49,258 nt of DNA. It comes from Actinomycetes bacterium (GTDB taxonomy: Bacteria; Actinomycetota; Acidimicrobiia; Acidimicrobiales; RAAP-2). Numbering within the stretch: the first letter of the stretch is position 1; each line of letters opens with the position of its first letter. The position numbers were made by a program, and so were the translations under genes. Shown here piece after piece: positions 31,423-39,629 of this stretch. The notes under the pieces are model-generated. The model had not been told where the DNA came from. It saw only the letters and a program-made list of their open reading frames with translations, and did no database searches. The stretch is from NCBI GenBank assembly GCA_021791615.1, contig JAJYWG010000230.1:1-49258 (forward strand). Reading direction: 5' to 3'.

Positions 31423-33213
31423 ATGGCCCCCACCGACAACGACAAGCTGATCTCATGGATAGAAGAGGTGGCGGCCCTCACCCTGCCTGACCGGGTCGAG
31501 TGGTGCAACGGATCGGCCGAGGAGTACGACCGCCTGTGCCAGCTCCTCGTGGACAACGGGACCTTCACCCGGCTCTCCGACGCGAAGCGGCCCAACAGCT
31601 ACTGGGCCTGCTCGGACCCCGGCGACGTCGCGCGGGTGGAGGACCGGACTTTCATCTGCTCCGGGCTCGAAGAGGACGCCGGCCCCACCAACAACTGGCG
31701 CGACCCCGTCGAGATGCGGGCCACGCTCACCGGGCTGTTCCGTGGCTCGATGAAGGGCCGCACCATGTACGTGGTGCCGTTCTCCATGGGTCCACTCGGC
31801 TCTGACATCGCCCACATCGGGGTCGAGATCACCGACTCGCCCTACGTTGCGGTGTCGATGCGGATCATGACCCGGATGGGCTCGTCCGTGCTCGACGCAT
31901 TGGGGCCCGACGGCTTCTTCGTCCCGTGCCTGCACTCGGTCGGCGCGCCGCTCGGCCCCGGCGAAGCCGACGTCCCCTGGCCCTGCGACACCGAGAACAA
32001 GTACATCGTGCACTTCCCCGAGACCCGGGAGATCTGGTCCTACGGCTCGGGGTACGGAGGCAACGCCCTGCTCGGCAAGAAGTGCTTCGCCCTGCGCATC
32101 GCCTCGGTCATGGCACGCGACGACGGATGGCTGGCCGAGCACATGCTCATCTTGAAGCTGACGTCCCCAGAAGGCGAGACCCGCTACGTGACCGGCGCGT
32201 TCCCCTCGGCGTGCGGCAAGACCAACCTCGCCATGCTGATCCCGACGCTACCGGGCTGGAAGGTCGAGACGATCGGCGACGACATCTGCTGGATGAAGTA
32301 CGGTGCAGACGGCCGGCTCTACGGGATCAACCCGGAGGCAGGGTTCTTCGGGGTGGCTCCGGGGACCAACTCCCACACCAACCCCAATGCGATGTTCTCG
32401 GTGGAGGCAAACACGATCTTCACCAACACGGCGCTCACCGACGACGGGGACGTGTGGTGGGAGGGAATGACCGACGAGCCCCCATCGCACTGCACCGACT
32501 GGCGCAACGAGGAGTGGACCCCGGCAAAGGGGACCACGGCGGCGCACCCCAACGCCCGGTTTACCGCGCCGGCGGCCCAGGACCCAGCCATCGCCCCGGA
32601 GTGGGAGGACCCGGCCGGCGTGCCGATCTCGGCCATCCTCTTCGGCGGGCGCCGGGGCTCGGTGGTGCCGCTCGTGTTCCAGTCGTTCGGCTGGGAGCAC
32701 GGGGTGTTCCTCGGCTCGATCATGACCTCGGAGACGACCGCCGCCGCGACCGGCGCGGTGGGGAACCTGCGACGCGACCCGTTCGCCATGCTCCCGTTCT
32801 GCGGGTACAACATGGGCGACTACTTTGCCCACTGGCTCGAGGTCGGAGCGGCCGGAGACCCCGACAAGCTCCCGAAGATCTTCTACGTGAACTGGTTTCG
32901 CAAGGACGCCGACGGGCGCTGGCTCTGGCCCGGGTACGGCGAGAACTCCCGGGTGCTCCAGTGGGTGTTCGATCGGGCGGCAGGACGCGGGGACGCCGTC
33001 GAGACGCCCATCGGCTGGGTGCCGGCACCTGGTGCCATCGACATCGAGGGAACCGGTGTCTCGAAGGAGGACCTCGACGAGCTGCTCCGGGTGGACCACG
33101 ACGAGTGGCGTGCCGAAGTTCCCCTCATCCGCCGCCACTTCGACATGTTTGGCAAGCGGCTGCCGGCCGAGCTGGCGGCCGCGGTCGACGAGCTCGAACG
33201 CCGCTTGGGATGA
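31423..33213 (+). CDS. pckG: Phosphoenolpyruvate carboxykinase (GTP)
   Basis: This 596-aa GTP-type PEPCK interconverts oxaloacetate and phosphoenolpyruvate, linking the TCA cycle to gluconeogenesis. Features are the [20 protein letters not shown] metal and substrate site, the P-loop [12 protein letters not shown] (261-268 core), GDDICWMK and [19 protein letters not shown]. The C-terminal region is complete ([20 protein letters not shown]). The ATG at 31423 has GAGGAGGAC about nine bases upstream; an earlier in-frame ATG lacks that context. The length is normal. Regulation might involve the 13-bp repeats upstream. Confidence 0.97.
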   Translation: MAPTDNDKLISWIEEVAALTLPDRVEWCNGSAEEYDRLCQLLVDNGTFTRLSDAKRPNSYWACSDPGDVARVEDRTFICSGLEEDAGPTNNWRDPVEMRATLTGLFRGSMKGRTMYVVPFSMGPLGSDIAHIGVEITDSPYVAVSMRIMTRMGSSVLDALGPDGFFVPCLHSVGAPLGPGEADVPWPCDTENKYIVHFPETREIWSYGSGYGGNALLGKKCFALRIASVMARDDGWLAEHMLILKLTSPEGETRYVTGAFPSACGKTNLAMLIPTLPGWKVETIGDDICWMKYGADGRLYGINPEAGFFGVAPGTNSHTNPNAMFSVEANTIFTNTALTDDGDVWWEGMTDEPPSHCTDWRNEEWTPAKGTTAAHPNARFTAPAAQDPAIAPEWEDPAGVPISAILFGGRRGSVVPLVFQSFGWEHGVFLGSIMTSETTAAATGAVGNLRRDPFAMLPFCGYNMGDYFAHWLEVGAAGDPDKLPKIFYVNWFRKDADGRWLWPGYGENSRVLQWVFDRAAGRGDAVETPIGWVPAPGAIDIEGTGVSKEDLDELLRVDHDEWRAEVPLIRRHFDMFGKRLPAELAAAVDELERRLG

Positions 33214-33324
33214 CGCAGCGCGGAATGTCGCTCGACCGAGCGGATCTCGTCGCTCGAGGCATCCGTCCGCTTCACGACAGAGGTTCGGTGCCCGAGCGGT
33301 CCTGAGCAGGCGAGGGGGGATGCA

Positions 33325-34533
33325 GTGGTGGATTGCGCGATCATCGACGTCGACGAGCACGTGTTCGAGCACCGCCGGACCTGGCTCGACAGCATCGACC
33401 CGTCCTGGCGAGACGATGCCCTCCGCATCGAAGACGACGAGCGGGGCTGGCCCTGGCTGACCTGGCGCGGCTCCCACCTCTACCCGGTCGAGATCCAACA
33501 CCCCGGGCGACCCGACGAGGTCGGCGAGCGCCGGTGCCGGATGGCTGCAGGCGGTGACGCTCCCGGCCGGTACGAGGACCTCCTCCCGCGGGCCTATGGA
33601 TCGCCTGCTGGGCGGCTCGAGATGCTGGACCGCTCCGGTCTCGCCGGGGCGGTCCTGTTCCCGAACTTCGGTCTGGTGTGGGAGCAGGCTCTCGCTTCGG
33701 ACCGGCCGGCTCGCCGGGCGAACATGGCGGCCTACAACCGCTGGGTTGCCGGGGTGCAGGCCGACGGAGCGGGGCGGTTGTTCGCGGTGGCACACCTCAG
33801 CCTGGACGACCCCGAATGGGCAGCACGGGAGATCGCGGCACTCGGAGCATCGGGCATGCGGCTGGCGATGATCGCTCCGGCCCCGGTCGACGGATTACCG
33901 CTGTCGGACCGGTCGTTCGACGGCGTCTGGGCGGCATTCGTCGACGCGGGCGTCTCGCCGGTGTTCCACGTGTCGTCTTTTCCCAGCCCCCTCGACCCGG
34001 CGTGGCACCGCGGAGACCCCGAGCCCCTGGACCATCTGCTGGATTCGGTCTTTTTGTCACTGGCGCCGGCGGTGGCGATCGCCAGCATGATCCTCCACGG
34101 GACGTTCGAACGCTTTCCCACGCTCCGTCTCGGTGTCGTCGAGCTCACCGCCGGATGGGTCCCGTCGTTCCTCTTGCACCTCGACGGAGCGTTCGACTTC
34201 TACATCGCCCGTCACGGCGAGTGGTACCAGAGCCTGTCGCTGCGGCCCTCCGAGTACTTCTTGCGCAACGTCCGAGTCGGTGCGCTCCCCTACGAGGCCC
34301 CGGCCCGCTTGGTACGCCAACTCGGTGACCACACGTTCATGTACGGGAGCGACTGGCCCCACGCCGAGGGTGTGGCCGACCCCGGAGGCGCCGGCCGGAA
34401 GGCTGTCCAGGGTCTCGACGGCGATGCCGCTGCCGGGCTCTTGGGCGCCAACGCAGCATGGCTGCTCGGTGGCGGTGCAGACCGTCTCCTGGCCGGCGGA
34501 GACGCAGGCCCTTCACACGGCGGAGCCGCATAG
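33325..34533 (+). CDS. Amidohydrolase_2 (ACMSD-like) family protein
   Basis: This 402-aa TIM-barrel protein starts CAIIDVDEHVFEHRRTWL. Other landmarks are AAYNRWVAG, RLFAVAHLSLDDPEWAARE, the strand-end His in SPVFHVSSF, and HTFMYGSDWPHAEG with the conserved Asp. Members hydrolyse or decarboxylate small aromatic or amide substrates. The first metal motif reads D-E-H rather than H-x-H, as in a sizeable actinobacterial subgroup, so metal use is uncertain. The GTG at 33325 has AGGGGGG about six bases upstream; a second GTG follows immediately. It lies 111 bp after pckG. Confidence 0.8.
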   Translation: MVDCAIIDVDEHVFEHRRTWLDSIDPSWRDDALRIEDDERGWPWLTWRGSHLYPVEIQHPGRPDEVGERRCRMAAGGDAPGRYEDLLPRAYGSPAGRLEMLDRSGLAGAVLFPNFGLVWEQALASDRPARRANMAAYNRWVAGVQADGAGRLFAVAHLSLDDPEWAAREIAALGASGMRLAMIAPAPVDGLPLSDRSFDGVWAAFVDAGVSPVFHVSSFPSPLDPAWHRGDPEPLDHLLDSVFLSLAPAVAIASMILHGTFERFPTLRLGVVELTAGWVPSFLLHLDGAFDFYIARHGEWYQSLSLRPSEYFLRNVRVGALPYEAPARLVRQLGDHTFMYGSDWPHAEGVADPGGAGRKAVQGLDGDAAAGLLGANAAWLLGGGADRLLAGGDAGPSHGGAA

Positions 34534-34710
34534 GAGGCGATCCGTCAGGGCATCGGGGATCGGCGCGGGCGCTTTGGCACGTGGGCACGTGGTCGTCTCG
34601 GCATCTGGGCACGAGGGTATCTGGGGCGTGGGTATCTGGGGCGTTTCTGGGGCGTGGGTATCTGGGGCGCTTCTGGGGCGTGGCAGCTTCCCGCAACCGA
34701 GCTCCGGCGC
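34534..34710. repeat. Intergenic repeat region between amidohydrolase and prs
   Basis: Both flanking genes converge here. From 34615 to 34681 there is a nested repeat: a 15-bp unit GGGTATCTGGGGCGT (34615-34629), then two 26-bp units (34630-34655, 34656-34681) that begin with the same sequence and differ at one base. A related GTGGGCACGTGG stretch lies just before. No gene and no classical terminator are seen. Confidence 0.85.
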
Positions 34711-35682
34711 TCAGGCCAGGTTGTCGCCCCCGAAGATCTCGGACACCGAGGTGTCCTCGAACACCGCGTCGATCGCGTCAGCGATGATCTTGGCGACCGA
34801 GAGCACTTCGATCCGATCGAAGCGCCTGTCGTCGGACAGCGGGAGCGTGTCGGTCACGACCACCCGGGAGATGGGCGCTGCCTTGAGCCGGTCCACCGCC
34901 GGATCAGAGAGCACCGCGTGAGTGGCCATCGCCCAGATCTCGGCTGCGCCCGAATCCGCCAGGAGCTCGGCGGCCGCGCAGATGGTGCCGGCCGTGTCGA
35001 TCATGTCATCGATGACGACACAGTGCCGACCTGTCACCTGCCCGACCACGTGACGCGCTTCTACCTGGTTCACCGTGCCTCGCGGCCTGGTCTTGTGGAC
35101 GAGAGCAAGGTCGGACCCCAAGTGCTGGCTGTAGCGCTCGGCGACCTTCACACGGCCGGCGTCAGGAGCAACGACCACCACGTCTTCGGGCACGTGCTCT
35201 CGCAGGTAGTCCTCGAGTACCGGAGCCGCCGTCAAGTGGTCGAATGGCACGTCGAAGAACCCTTGGATCTGGCCCGAGTGCAGGTCCACGCTCACCACCC
35301 GATCGGCACCGGCCGCCGAGAGCATGTCCGCTACCAGCTTCGCAGTGATCGGCTCACGGCCGGTGGCTTTGCGATCCTGCCTTGAATACCCATAGTAGGG
35401 ACACACCGCGGTGATGCGCTTGGCCGAAGCCCGTTTCGCAGCATCGATCATGATGAGCTGTTCCATCAAGGAGTCGTTCACCGGGCCGCAATGCGTCTGG
35501 ACGATGAACACGTCGCATCCCCGGACGGAACTGTCGTAACGGCAATGGACCTCGCCATTGGCGAATTCACGCAAGTTCGCCTCGCCCAGCTTCACCCCCA
35601 GATGAACGGCAATCTGCTCGGCAAGCGCCGGATGCGATCGCCCCGACACCAGCTCAAGTCGCCTTCGGGGTATGAGCTCCAC
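34711..35682 (-). CDS. prs: Ribose-phosphate pyrophosphokinase
   Basis: This 323-aa PRPP synthetase transfers pyrophosphate from ATP to ribose-5-phosphate, feeding purine, pyrimidine, His and Trp synthesis. Landmarks are LVSGRSHPALAEQIA, FANGEVHCRYDSSVRG, PYYGYSRQDRKATGREPI, VDLHSGQIQGFFDVPFDHL and the PRPP loop VVIDDMIDTAGTI. The GTG at 35682 gives the usual N-terminus but has no good ribosome-binding site. Its upstream DNA is a broken ISL3 transposase, so its original promoter may have been replaced. In actinobacteria prs commonly follows glmU directly. Confidence 0.94.
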   Translation of the reverse strand: MELIPRRRLELVSGRSHPALAEQIAVHLGVKLGEANLREFANGEVHCRYDSSVRGCDVFIVQTHCGPVNDSLMEQLIMIDAAKRASAKRITAVCPYYGYSRQDRKATGREPITAKLVADMLSAAGADRVVSVDLHSGQIQGFFDVPFDHLTAAPVLEDYLREHVPEDVVVVAPDAGRVKVAERYSQHLGSDLALVHKTRPRGTVNQVEARHVVGQVTGRHCVVIDDMIDTAGTICAAAELLADSGAAEIWAMATHAVLSDPAVDRLKAAPISRVVVTDTLPLSDDRRFDRIEVLSVAKIIADAIDAVFEDTSVSEIFGGDNLA

Positions 35683-35714
35683 GGCACGCGACGCTACCAG
35701 CGCAACGGCACATG

Positions 35715-36103
35715 CTCGGCTGGGCCAGCTTGGCGATGGTCGTCTTGTCGGTGCGCCGGGCCAGCCAGGCGACCACGTCATGGAGGTTACGGGTGTGCCG
35801 GGCTCCCGGCCGAGCCCCCGGTCGGGTTCCCGGGTCCCCCTCGGTGCGCACTCGCCCGCAGCGGCGGCAGTCGACGCAGAGGATCTCAGCCTCCAAGAAC
35901 CACCTCCGCGTCCCCAGGTCCAGACGCCTCCAGCGGTGCGCCGAGCGGTCGTAGGTCCATCAGGTCTTCTTCTTGCACGGACAGCGGTGCTTGGCTTGGC
36001 GCGGGCGCAACCCGAACACGGTCCCCTCGTCTCCAGACGTGACCGTCGCTACCGATGCCCCGAGGACCGCCGGCATCATGGTGAATGCAGTGGCGACGCG
36101 CAT
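35715..36103 (-). pseudogene. ISL3-family transposase relic with an internal stop
   Basis: One minus-strand frame reads MRVATAFTMMPAVLGASVAT, then VFGLRPRQAKHRCPC, a TGA stop at 35962-35960, then WTYDRSAHRWRRLDLG, LEAEILCVDCRRCGRVRTE and ARHTRNLHDVVAWLARRTDK. This is the N-terminal zinc-finger and helix-turn-helix part of ISL3-type transposases. The TGA replaces a normally sense codon, and similarity fades after TDKTTIAKL, so the catalytic DDE part is gone. It lies between truncated glmU and prs. The conclusion rests on recalled family patterns. Confidence 0.75.
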
Positions 36104-36361
36104 GCGTTCCTGTTTGCAAGCTGCGGTTTCGTCTCCAAGGCGCAGGAGAGGAGCTACGCGTGCGCGCCGCTTCGCGAGAAATCCCCGGCCACGTCCGGGG
36201 GTCACTGCACGGTTGGTGGCGAGGTCGTCGCCACAACGGGCGTCAAGGATCCACGACGTCGGCCTCCGGCCGCCCTCGGCCCCCGCCTTCTCCGTCAAGC
36301 GGCCCAGGAGGAGTTGGGGTCTCTCTGCTGCGAGGAGGTGGGGTGATCCAGTGGATTGGGC
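36104..36361. other. Non-coding remainder of the insertion between the ISL3 relic and glmU
   Basis: About 260 bp without a supported gene. It is probably the upstream end of the ISL3-like element plus junction DNA. A CCCCGG...CCGGGG hairpin occurs at 36183-36200. Translating past the glmU stop in all three minus frames shows no left-handed beta-helix hexapeptides, so the missing glmU end is not hidden here. Confidence 0.45.
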
Positions 36362-37480
36362 CTAAGTCGACAGTCCCTCTCGGGAGGTAAAGGGAGGAAC
36401 GTTCTCGCCCTCGGGTACTTCGACGCCAGGGCCGAGATAGGCAAATGGCCCGACATCCGCCCGTGCACCGACGACGGCGCGGACGCACACGCTGTGGTGT
36501 ACCCGCGAACGTTCTCCCACGTGTGAATCCACGAGCGTGCAGTCCGGTCCGACCTCCGCACCCTGTGCCACGACGGTCTTTCCTCGTAGTATCACTCCGG
36601 GCAGCAAGCTCACGTCGGTTGCCAGCTCTACTCCGGCGTCGACATACGTGCGCTCTGGGTCCCACATGGTGACGCCCCGTCTCATCCAACGCTCGTTGAT
36701 CCGATCACGGAGCTCAGCTTCGGCCACCGCCAACTGCGCTCTGTCGTTCACACCAGCCGCCTCCATTGGATCTGACACGGTCATCGCATCCACTCGGTAG
36801 CCGGCATCGGCAAGCACCGCGACGACGTCGGTCAGGTAGTACTCCCGTTGCGAATTGACCGGGCTCAACCGGCGTAGCGCCGGTGCCAGCAAGCTCCGGC
36901 GGAAGCAGTAGATCGAGGTATTGATCTCCTTCAGCTCCCGCTCGCCGGGATCGGCATCGCCGTCCTCGACGATCCGAGCGACAGAACCATCCTTGCCTCG
37001 CAGCACCCGGCCATACCCGGTTGGGTCTGTAACCTCAGCAGTGAGGAGGGTCGCCCCGGCGCCACTTGCTCGATGATGGCGCACCAGAGCTGCGAGGGTG
37101 GCCGGTCGAAGGAGCGGGGTATCCCCGGGAAGCACGGCCACATCGCCCTCTCCGTCGTCACCGGGTAGCTCGCTTCCCGCGGGGAGACCGGTCAAACCTA
37201 CGGCAGCGGCATCCCCCGTACCGTGCGGGCTCGGCTGCTCGACGAACTCGATGTCGAGCGCCGCAGGCGCGTGCTCGACCAGGGTCTTGGTCACCCATTC
37301 CCCGCGATGCCCGACGACCACGACGACGCGATCGATCTCGAGCTCGGCCAGCGCATCAAGCACGTGGAGCACCAACGGACGTCCGCACAGCAGGTGCAGA
37401 GGTTTCGGACGGAGAGACCGCATGCGAGTGCCCTCCCCGGCTGCGAGGACGACGGCGTACAACGGATTTCTCTGGCTCAT
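36362..37480 (-). CDS. glmU: GlmU uridyltransferase, C-terminally truncated
   Basis: This 372-aa protein has an intact N-acetylglucosamine-1-phosphate uridyltransferase domain: LAAGEGTRM (12-20), RPKPLHLLCG, PHGTGDAA, LPGDTPLLRP, TGYGRVLR, EINTSIYCF and QREYYLTDVV. The left-handed beta-helix acetyltransferase domain starts (GVILRGKTVVAQGAEVG, VHHSVCVRAVVGARADVG) but ends abruptly after AYLGPGVEVPEGENV with an unrelated tail PPFTSREGLST. GlmU is normally about 450-480 aa. The acetyl-transfer residues after this point (the E. coli His363 region and beyond) are absent, and the expected LRPG Arg is Gly. So it should make UDP-GlcNAc only from pre-acetylated GlcNAc-1-P, unless another acetyltransferase exists. 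An ISL3 relic lies directly downstream. Confidence 0.9.
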   Translation of the reverse strand: MSQRNPLYAVVLAAGEGTRMRSLRPKPLHLLCGRPLVLHVLDALAELEIDRVVVVVGHRGEWVTKTLVEHAPAALDIEFVEQPSPHGTGDAAAVGLTGLPAGSELPGDDGEGDVAVLPGDTPLLRPATLAALVRHHRASGAGATLLTAEVTDPTGYGRVLRGKDGSVARIVEDGDADPGERELKEINTSIYCFRRSLLAPALRRLSPVNSQREYYLTDVVAVLADAGYRVDAMTVSDPMEAAGVNDRAQLAVAEAELRDRINERWMRRGVTMWDPERTYVDAGVELATDVSLLPGVILRGKTVVAQGAEVGPDCTLVDSHVGERSRVHHSVCVRAVVGARADVGPFAYLGPGVEVPEGENVPPFTSREGLST

Positions 37481-37559
37481 GGGGTCATTCTCCCTCGCGC
37501 GCACCTGCGGAGCGCGCACGGTCGGCTCGAAGCCTCCCACCGGCGCTACGGTGCAGTTG

Positions 37560-38453
37560 ATGACCGTGCAACCGTATGACGAATTCGGCCTTTTCCACGA
37601 GAACGCACAGGAGCACGGCTTACCTTTCGACCAGCCGCCTGACGTGCGGCGAACGTCAGTAGAAGTGGGGTCAGACCGCCGCCTCAGCGCTCTGGTCTGG
37701 GGAAAGGATCCAGCCCAGTTGGTGCTCCTCCACGGCGGCGCACAGAACGCCCACACCTGGGACACGGTCGCATTAGCACTCGGTCGTCCACTCGTGGCGA
37801 TCGACCTCCCGGGGCATGGACACTCCGATGCCGCGAAGGCGGGAGCCTTGTCGGTTGAGGACCACGCCGCCGATGTGGCGCGCGTGGTGCAGGCCGTTGC
37901 TCCTGAGGCAAGGGCGGTGGTCGGCATGTCGCTCGGAGGTCTCACCGCGCTGGCGCTGGCGCGCCTTGCGCCGGATCTGGTTCGCCGATTGGTGCTCGTC
38001 GACATCACCCCTGGGGTGACGGCGGCCAAAGCCGACTCGGTCACTTCGTTCGTAGCCGGTCCATCGAGCTTTGCAAGTTTCGACGAGATCCTGGCCCGTA
38101 CCGTGGAGTTCAACCCGACCCGCACGGTGTCATCACTCCGACGAGGGATTCTCCACAACGCCGTTCAGCGCGAGGACGGAAGCTGGGTCTGGCGATATGC
38201 CCGCTTCCGCCAAGGGGATCTCGGCGTACCACCCGATTTTGGAGATCTCTGGAGTGTCGTCTCGGGTTTGACGTTGCCACTCCTCCTCGTCCGGGGTATG
38301 GCGACGGGGTCGGTTGTCGACGATGCCGACGAGGCCGAGTTGCTGCGACGCAAGCCCGACGCCCAGGTAGTTCGAGTGGAGGGAGCCGGGCATAGTGTCC
38401 AGGGTGATCAGCCGATCGAGCTGGCGCGCATCATCGACGCGTTTGTCCCCTGA
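37560..38453 (+). CDS. Alpha/beta hydrolase fold protein
   Basis: This 297-aa protein has the alpha/beta hydrolase core: VLLHGGAQNAHTWDTVA (oxyanion-hole HG), AIDLPGHGHSD, the nucleophile elbow GMSLGG, VDITPGV, and the terminal His in EGAGHSVQGDQP. An acidic residue after the sixth strand (VVDDADEAE) could complete the triad. The substrate is unknown. The ATG at 37560 lies 79 bp from the divergent glmU start and lacks a clear ribosome-binding site. Confidence 0.85.
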   Translation: MTVQPYDEFGLFHENAQEHGLPFDQPPDVRRTSVEVGSDRRLSALVWGKDPAQLVLLHGGAQNAHTWDTVALALGRPLVAIDLPGHGHSDAAKAGALSVEDHAADVARVVQAVAPEARAVVGMSLGGLTALALARLAPDLVRRLVLVDITPGVTAAKADSVTSFVAGPSSFASFDEILARTVEFNPTRTVSSLRRGILHNAVQREDGSWVWRYARFRQGDLGVPPDFGDLWSVVSGLTLPLLLVRGMATGSVVDDADEAELLRRKPDAQVVRVEGAGHSVQGDQPIELARIIDAFVP

Positions 38454-38634
38454 GAGTCAAGATCTCCTTCTGCGGCCTCGACCACCTGGACATCAACTCG
38501 AGCGAGATCTGCGGGCCCGCCGAGGGCGCCTTTGAACCGACACTGGACCGCCGGCACTTGACCGTTGCCACAGGACCGCCGCCACTGGACCGCCGCCACT
38601 GGACCGCCGCCACTGGACCAGGGATCGTCGCAAG
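38454..38634. repeat. Intergenic region with 14-bp tandem repeats next to tRNA-Gln
   Basis: Three perfect 14-bp units GGACCGCCGCCACT lie at 38573-38586, 38587-38600 and 38601-38614, with degenerate copies back to about 38541. They lie immediately downstream (3') of the minus-strand tRNA-Gln. No gene is supported in this stretch. Confidence 0.88.
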
Positions 38635-38707
38635 CTCCGGGGGGAGGGTTCGAACCTCCAACATCCGGCTCCAAAGGCCGACGTTCTGCCGATTGAACTA
38701 CCCCGGA
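38635..38707 (-). tRNA. tRNA-Gln (anticodon TTG)
   Basis: The minus strand folds as a complete 73-nt tRNA. The acceptor stem is TCCGGGG with CCCCGGA and discriminator G. The D stem is GTTC/GAAC. The anticodon stem TCGGC/GCCGG holds loop CTTTGGA with anticodon TTG. The T arm is GGAGG TTCGAAC CCTCC. CCA is not encoded. TTG reads CAA, giving glutamine. Actinobacteria usually charge this tRNA through Glu-tRNA amidation (known for the phylum, not shown here). Confidence 0.95.
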
Positions 38708-38842
38708 CGGTCCCTCTGCGCATCGTGTATCGCTCGGATGGTGAGAACTGGTCCTCGATGCAGGACGCGTCCTCGGTTCCAAGCAGGTCCTCGACGCTGA
38801 GCCAACAGGTTACGGCGTCGGGACATCGACCGTGGACGACCA

Positions 38843-38871
38843 TTGGACCTCGGCAAATTCGCGCATAAGAA
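38843..38871 (+). promoter_or_regulatory. Possible promoter of the two-component operon
   Basis: TTGGAC (38843-38848), a 17-base spacer and TAAGAA (38866-38871) lie about 87 bp upstream of the response-regulator ATG. The -10 match is weak, so this is tentative. Confidence 0.3.
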
Positions 38872-38957
38872 GTCCTGAAGACCTCGGTCCTGCCCCAACT
38901 GCGCCCGGTAGGCTCCCCGTCGAGCGGTCACGAAGGAGCTCGGAGATCGGAGATCGT

Positions 38958-39629
38958 ATGCGAGTCCTGGTGGTCGAAGACGACCAAGCGGTTCGAAGTT
39001 CATTGGACCGCGCCCTGCGGCTCGAAGGGTACTCGGTCGACACCGTCGACGATGGAGCGAAGGCGCTCCACGCGCTCGAAGTGTCACCCCCGGATGCCAT
39101 TGTGCTGGACCTCGGGCTGCCGGTGCTCGACGGCCTGGAGGTGTGCCGGCGCATTCGAGCGGCTGGTGACGACACTCCCGTGCTGATGCTGACCGCTCGC
39201 GATGCAATAGACGATCGGGTACAGGGCCTCGACGCGGGAGCGGACGACTATGTGGTCAAACCGTTTGCCCTGGCCGAGCTCCTTGCCCGGCTCCGTGCGC
39301 TGCTGCGACGCCGCAGCGGTAGTGCCGGAGACACCCTGACCTTTGCGGACCTCTCACTAGACCTCGGCACGCGAGAGGCTCGCAGAGGCCAGAGGTCATT
39401 CTCCCTGACTCGCATCGAATTCGACCTCTTGGAGCTGTTTCTCCGCCATCCCCGTCAAGTCCTCACCCGAGATGTCATCCTCGATCGCGTCTGGGGATAT
39501 GACTTCGATTCGGGAACCAATTCGCTGGCTGTTTACGTCGGGTACCTGCGACGCAAGACCGAGGCGGACGGAGAACCTCGCTACATTCACACGGTACGCG
39601 GCGTCGGTTACGTGCTGCGCGAGTCGTGA
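38958..39629 (+). CDS. OmpR/PhoB-family response regulator
   Basis: This 223-aa regulator has a receiver domain with the acidic pocket VVEDD (residues 5-9), phosphoacceptor Asp51 ([11 protein letters not shown]), Thr in LMLTARD and Lys101 in VVKPF. The C-terminal winged helix includes [18 protein letters not shown] and [20 protein letters not shown], then the typical end [15 protein letters not shown]. It is close in style to the MprA/TrcR group. Its stop overlaps the kinase GTG (GTGA), so the pair is translationally coupled. The signal and target genes are unknown. Confidence 0.95.
   Translation: MRVLVVEDDQAVRSSLDRALRLEGYSVDTVDDGAKALHALEVSPPDAIVLDLGLPVLDGLEVCRRIRAAGDDTPVLMLTARDAIDDRVQGLDAGADDYVVKPFALAELLARLRALLRRRSGSAGDTLTFADLSLDLGTREARRGQRSFSLTRIEFDLLELFLRHPRQVLTRDVILDRVWGYDFDSGTNSLAVYVGYLRRKTEADGEPRYIHTVRGVGYVLRES

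Noticed and set aside
32248..33795. A 515-codon minus-strand open frame
   Set aside because: It is opposite pckG and the amidohydrolase, both clear enzymes.
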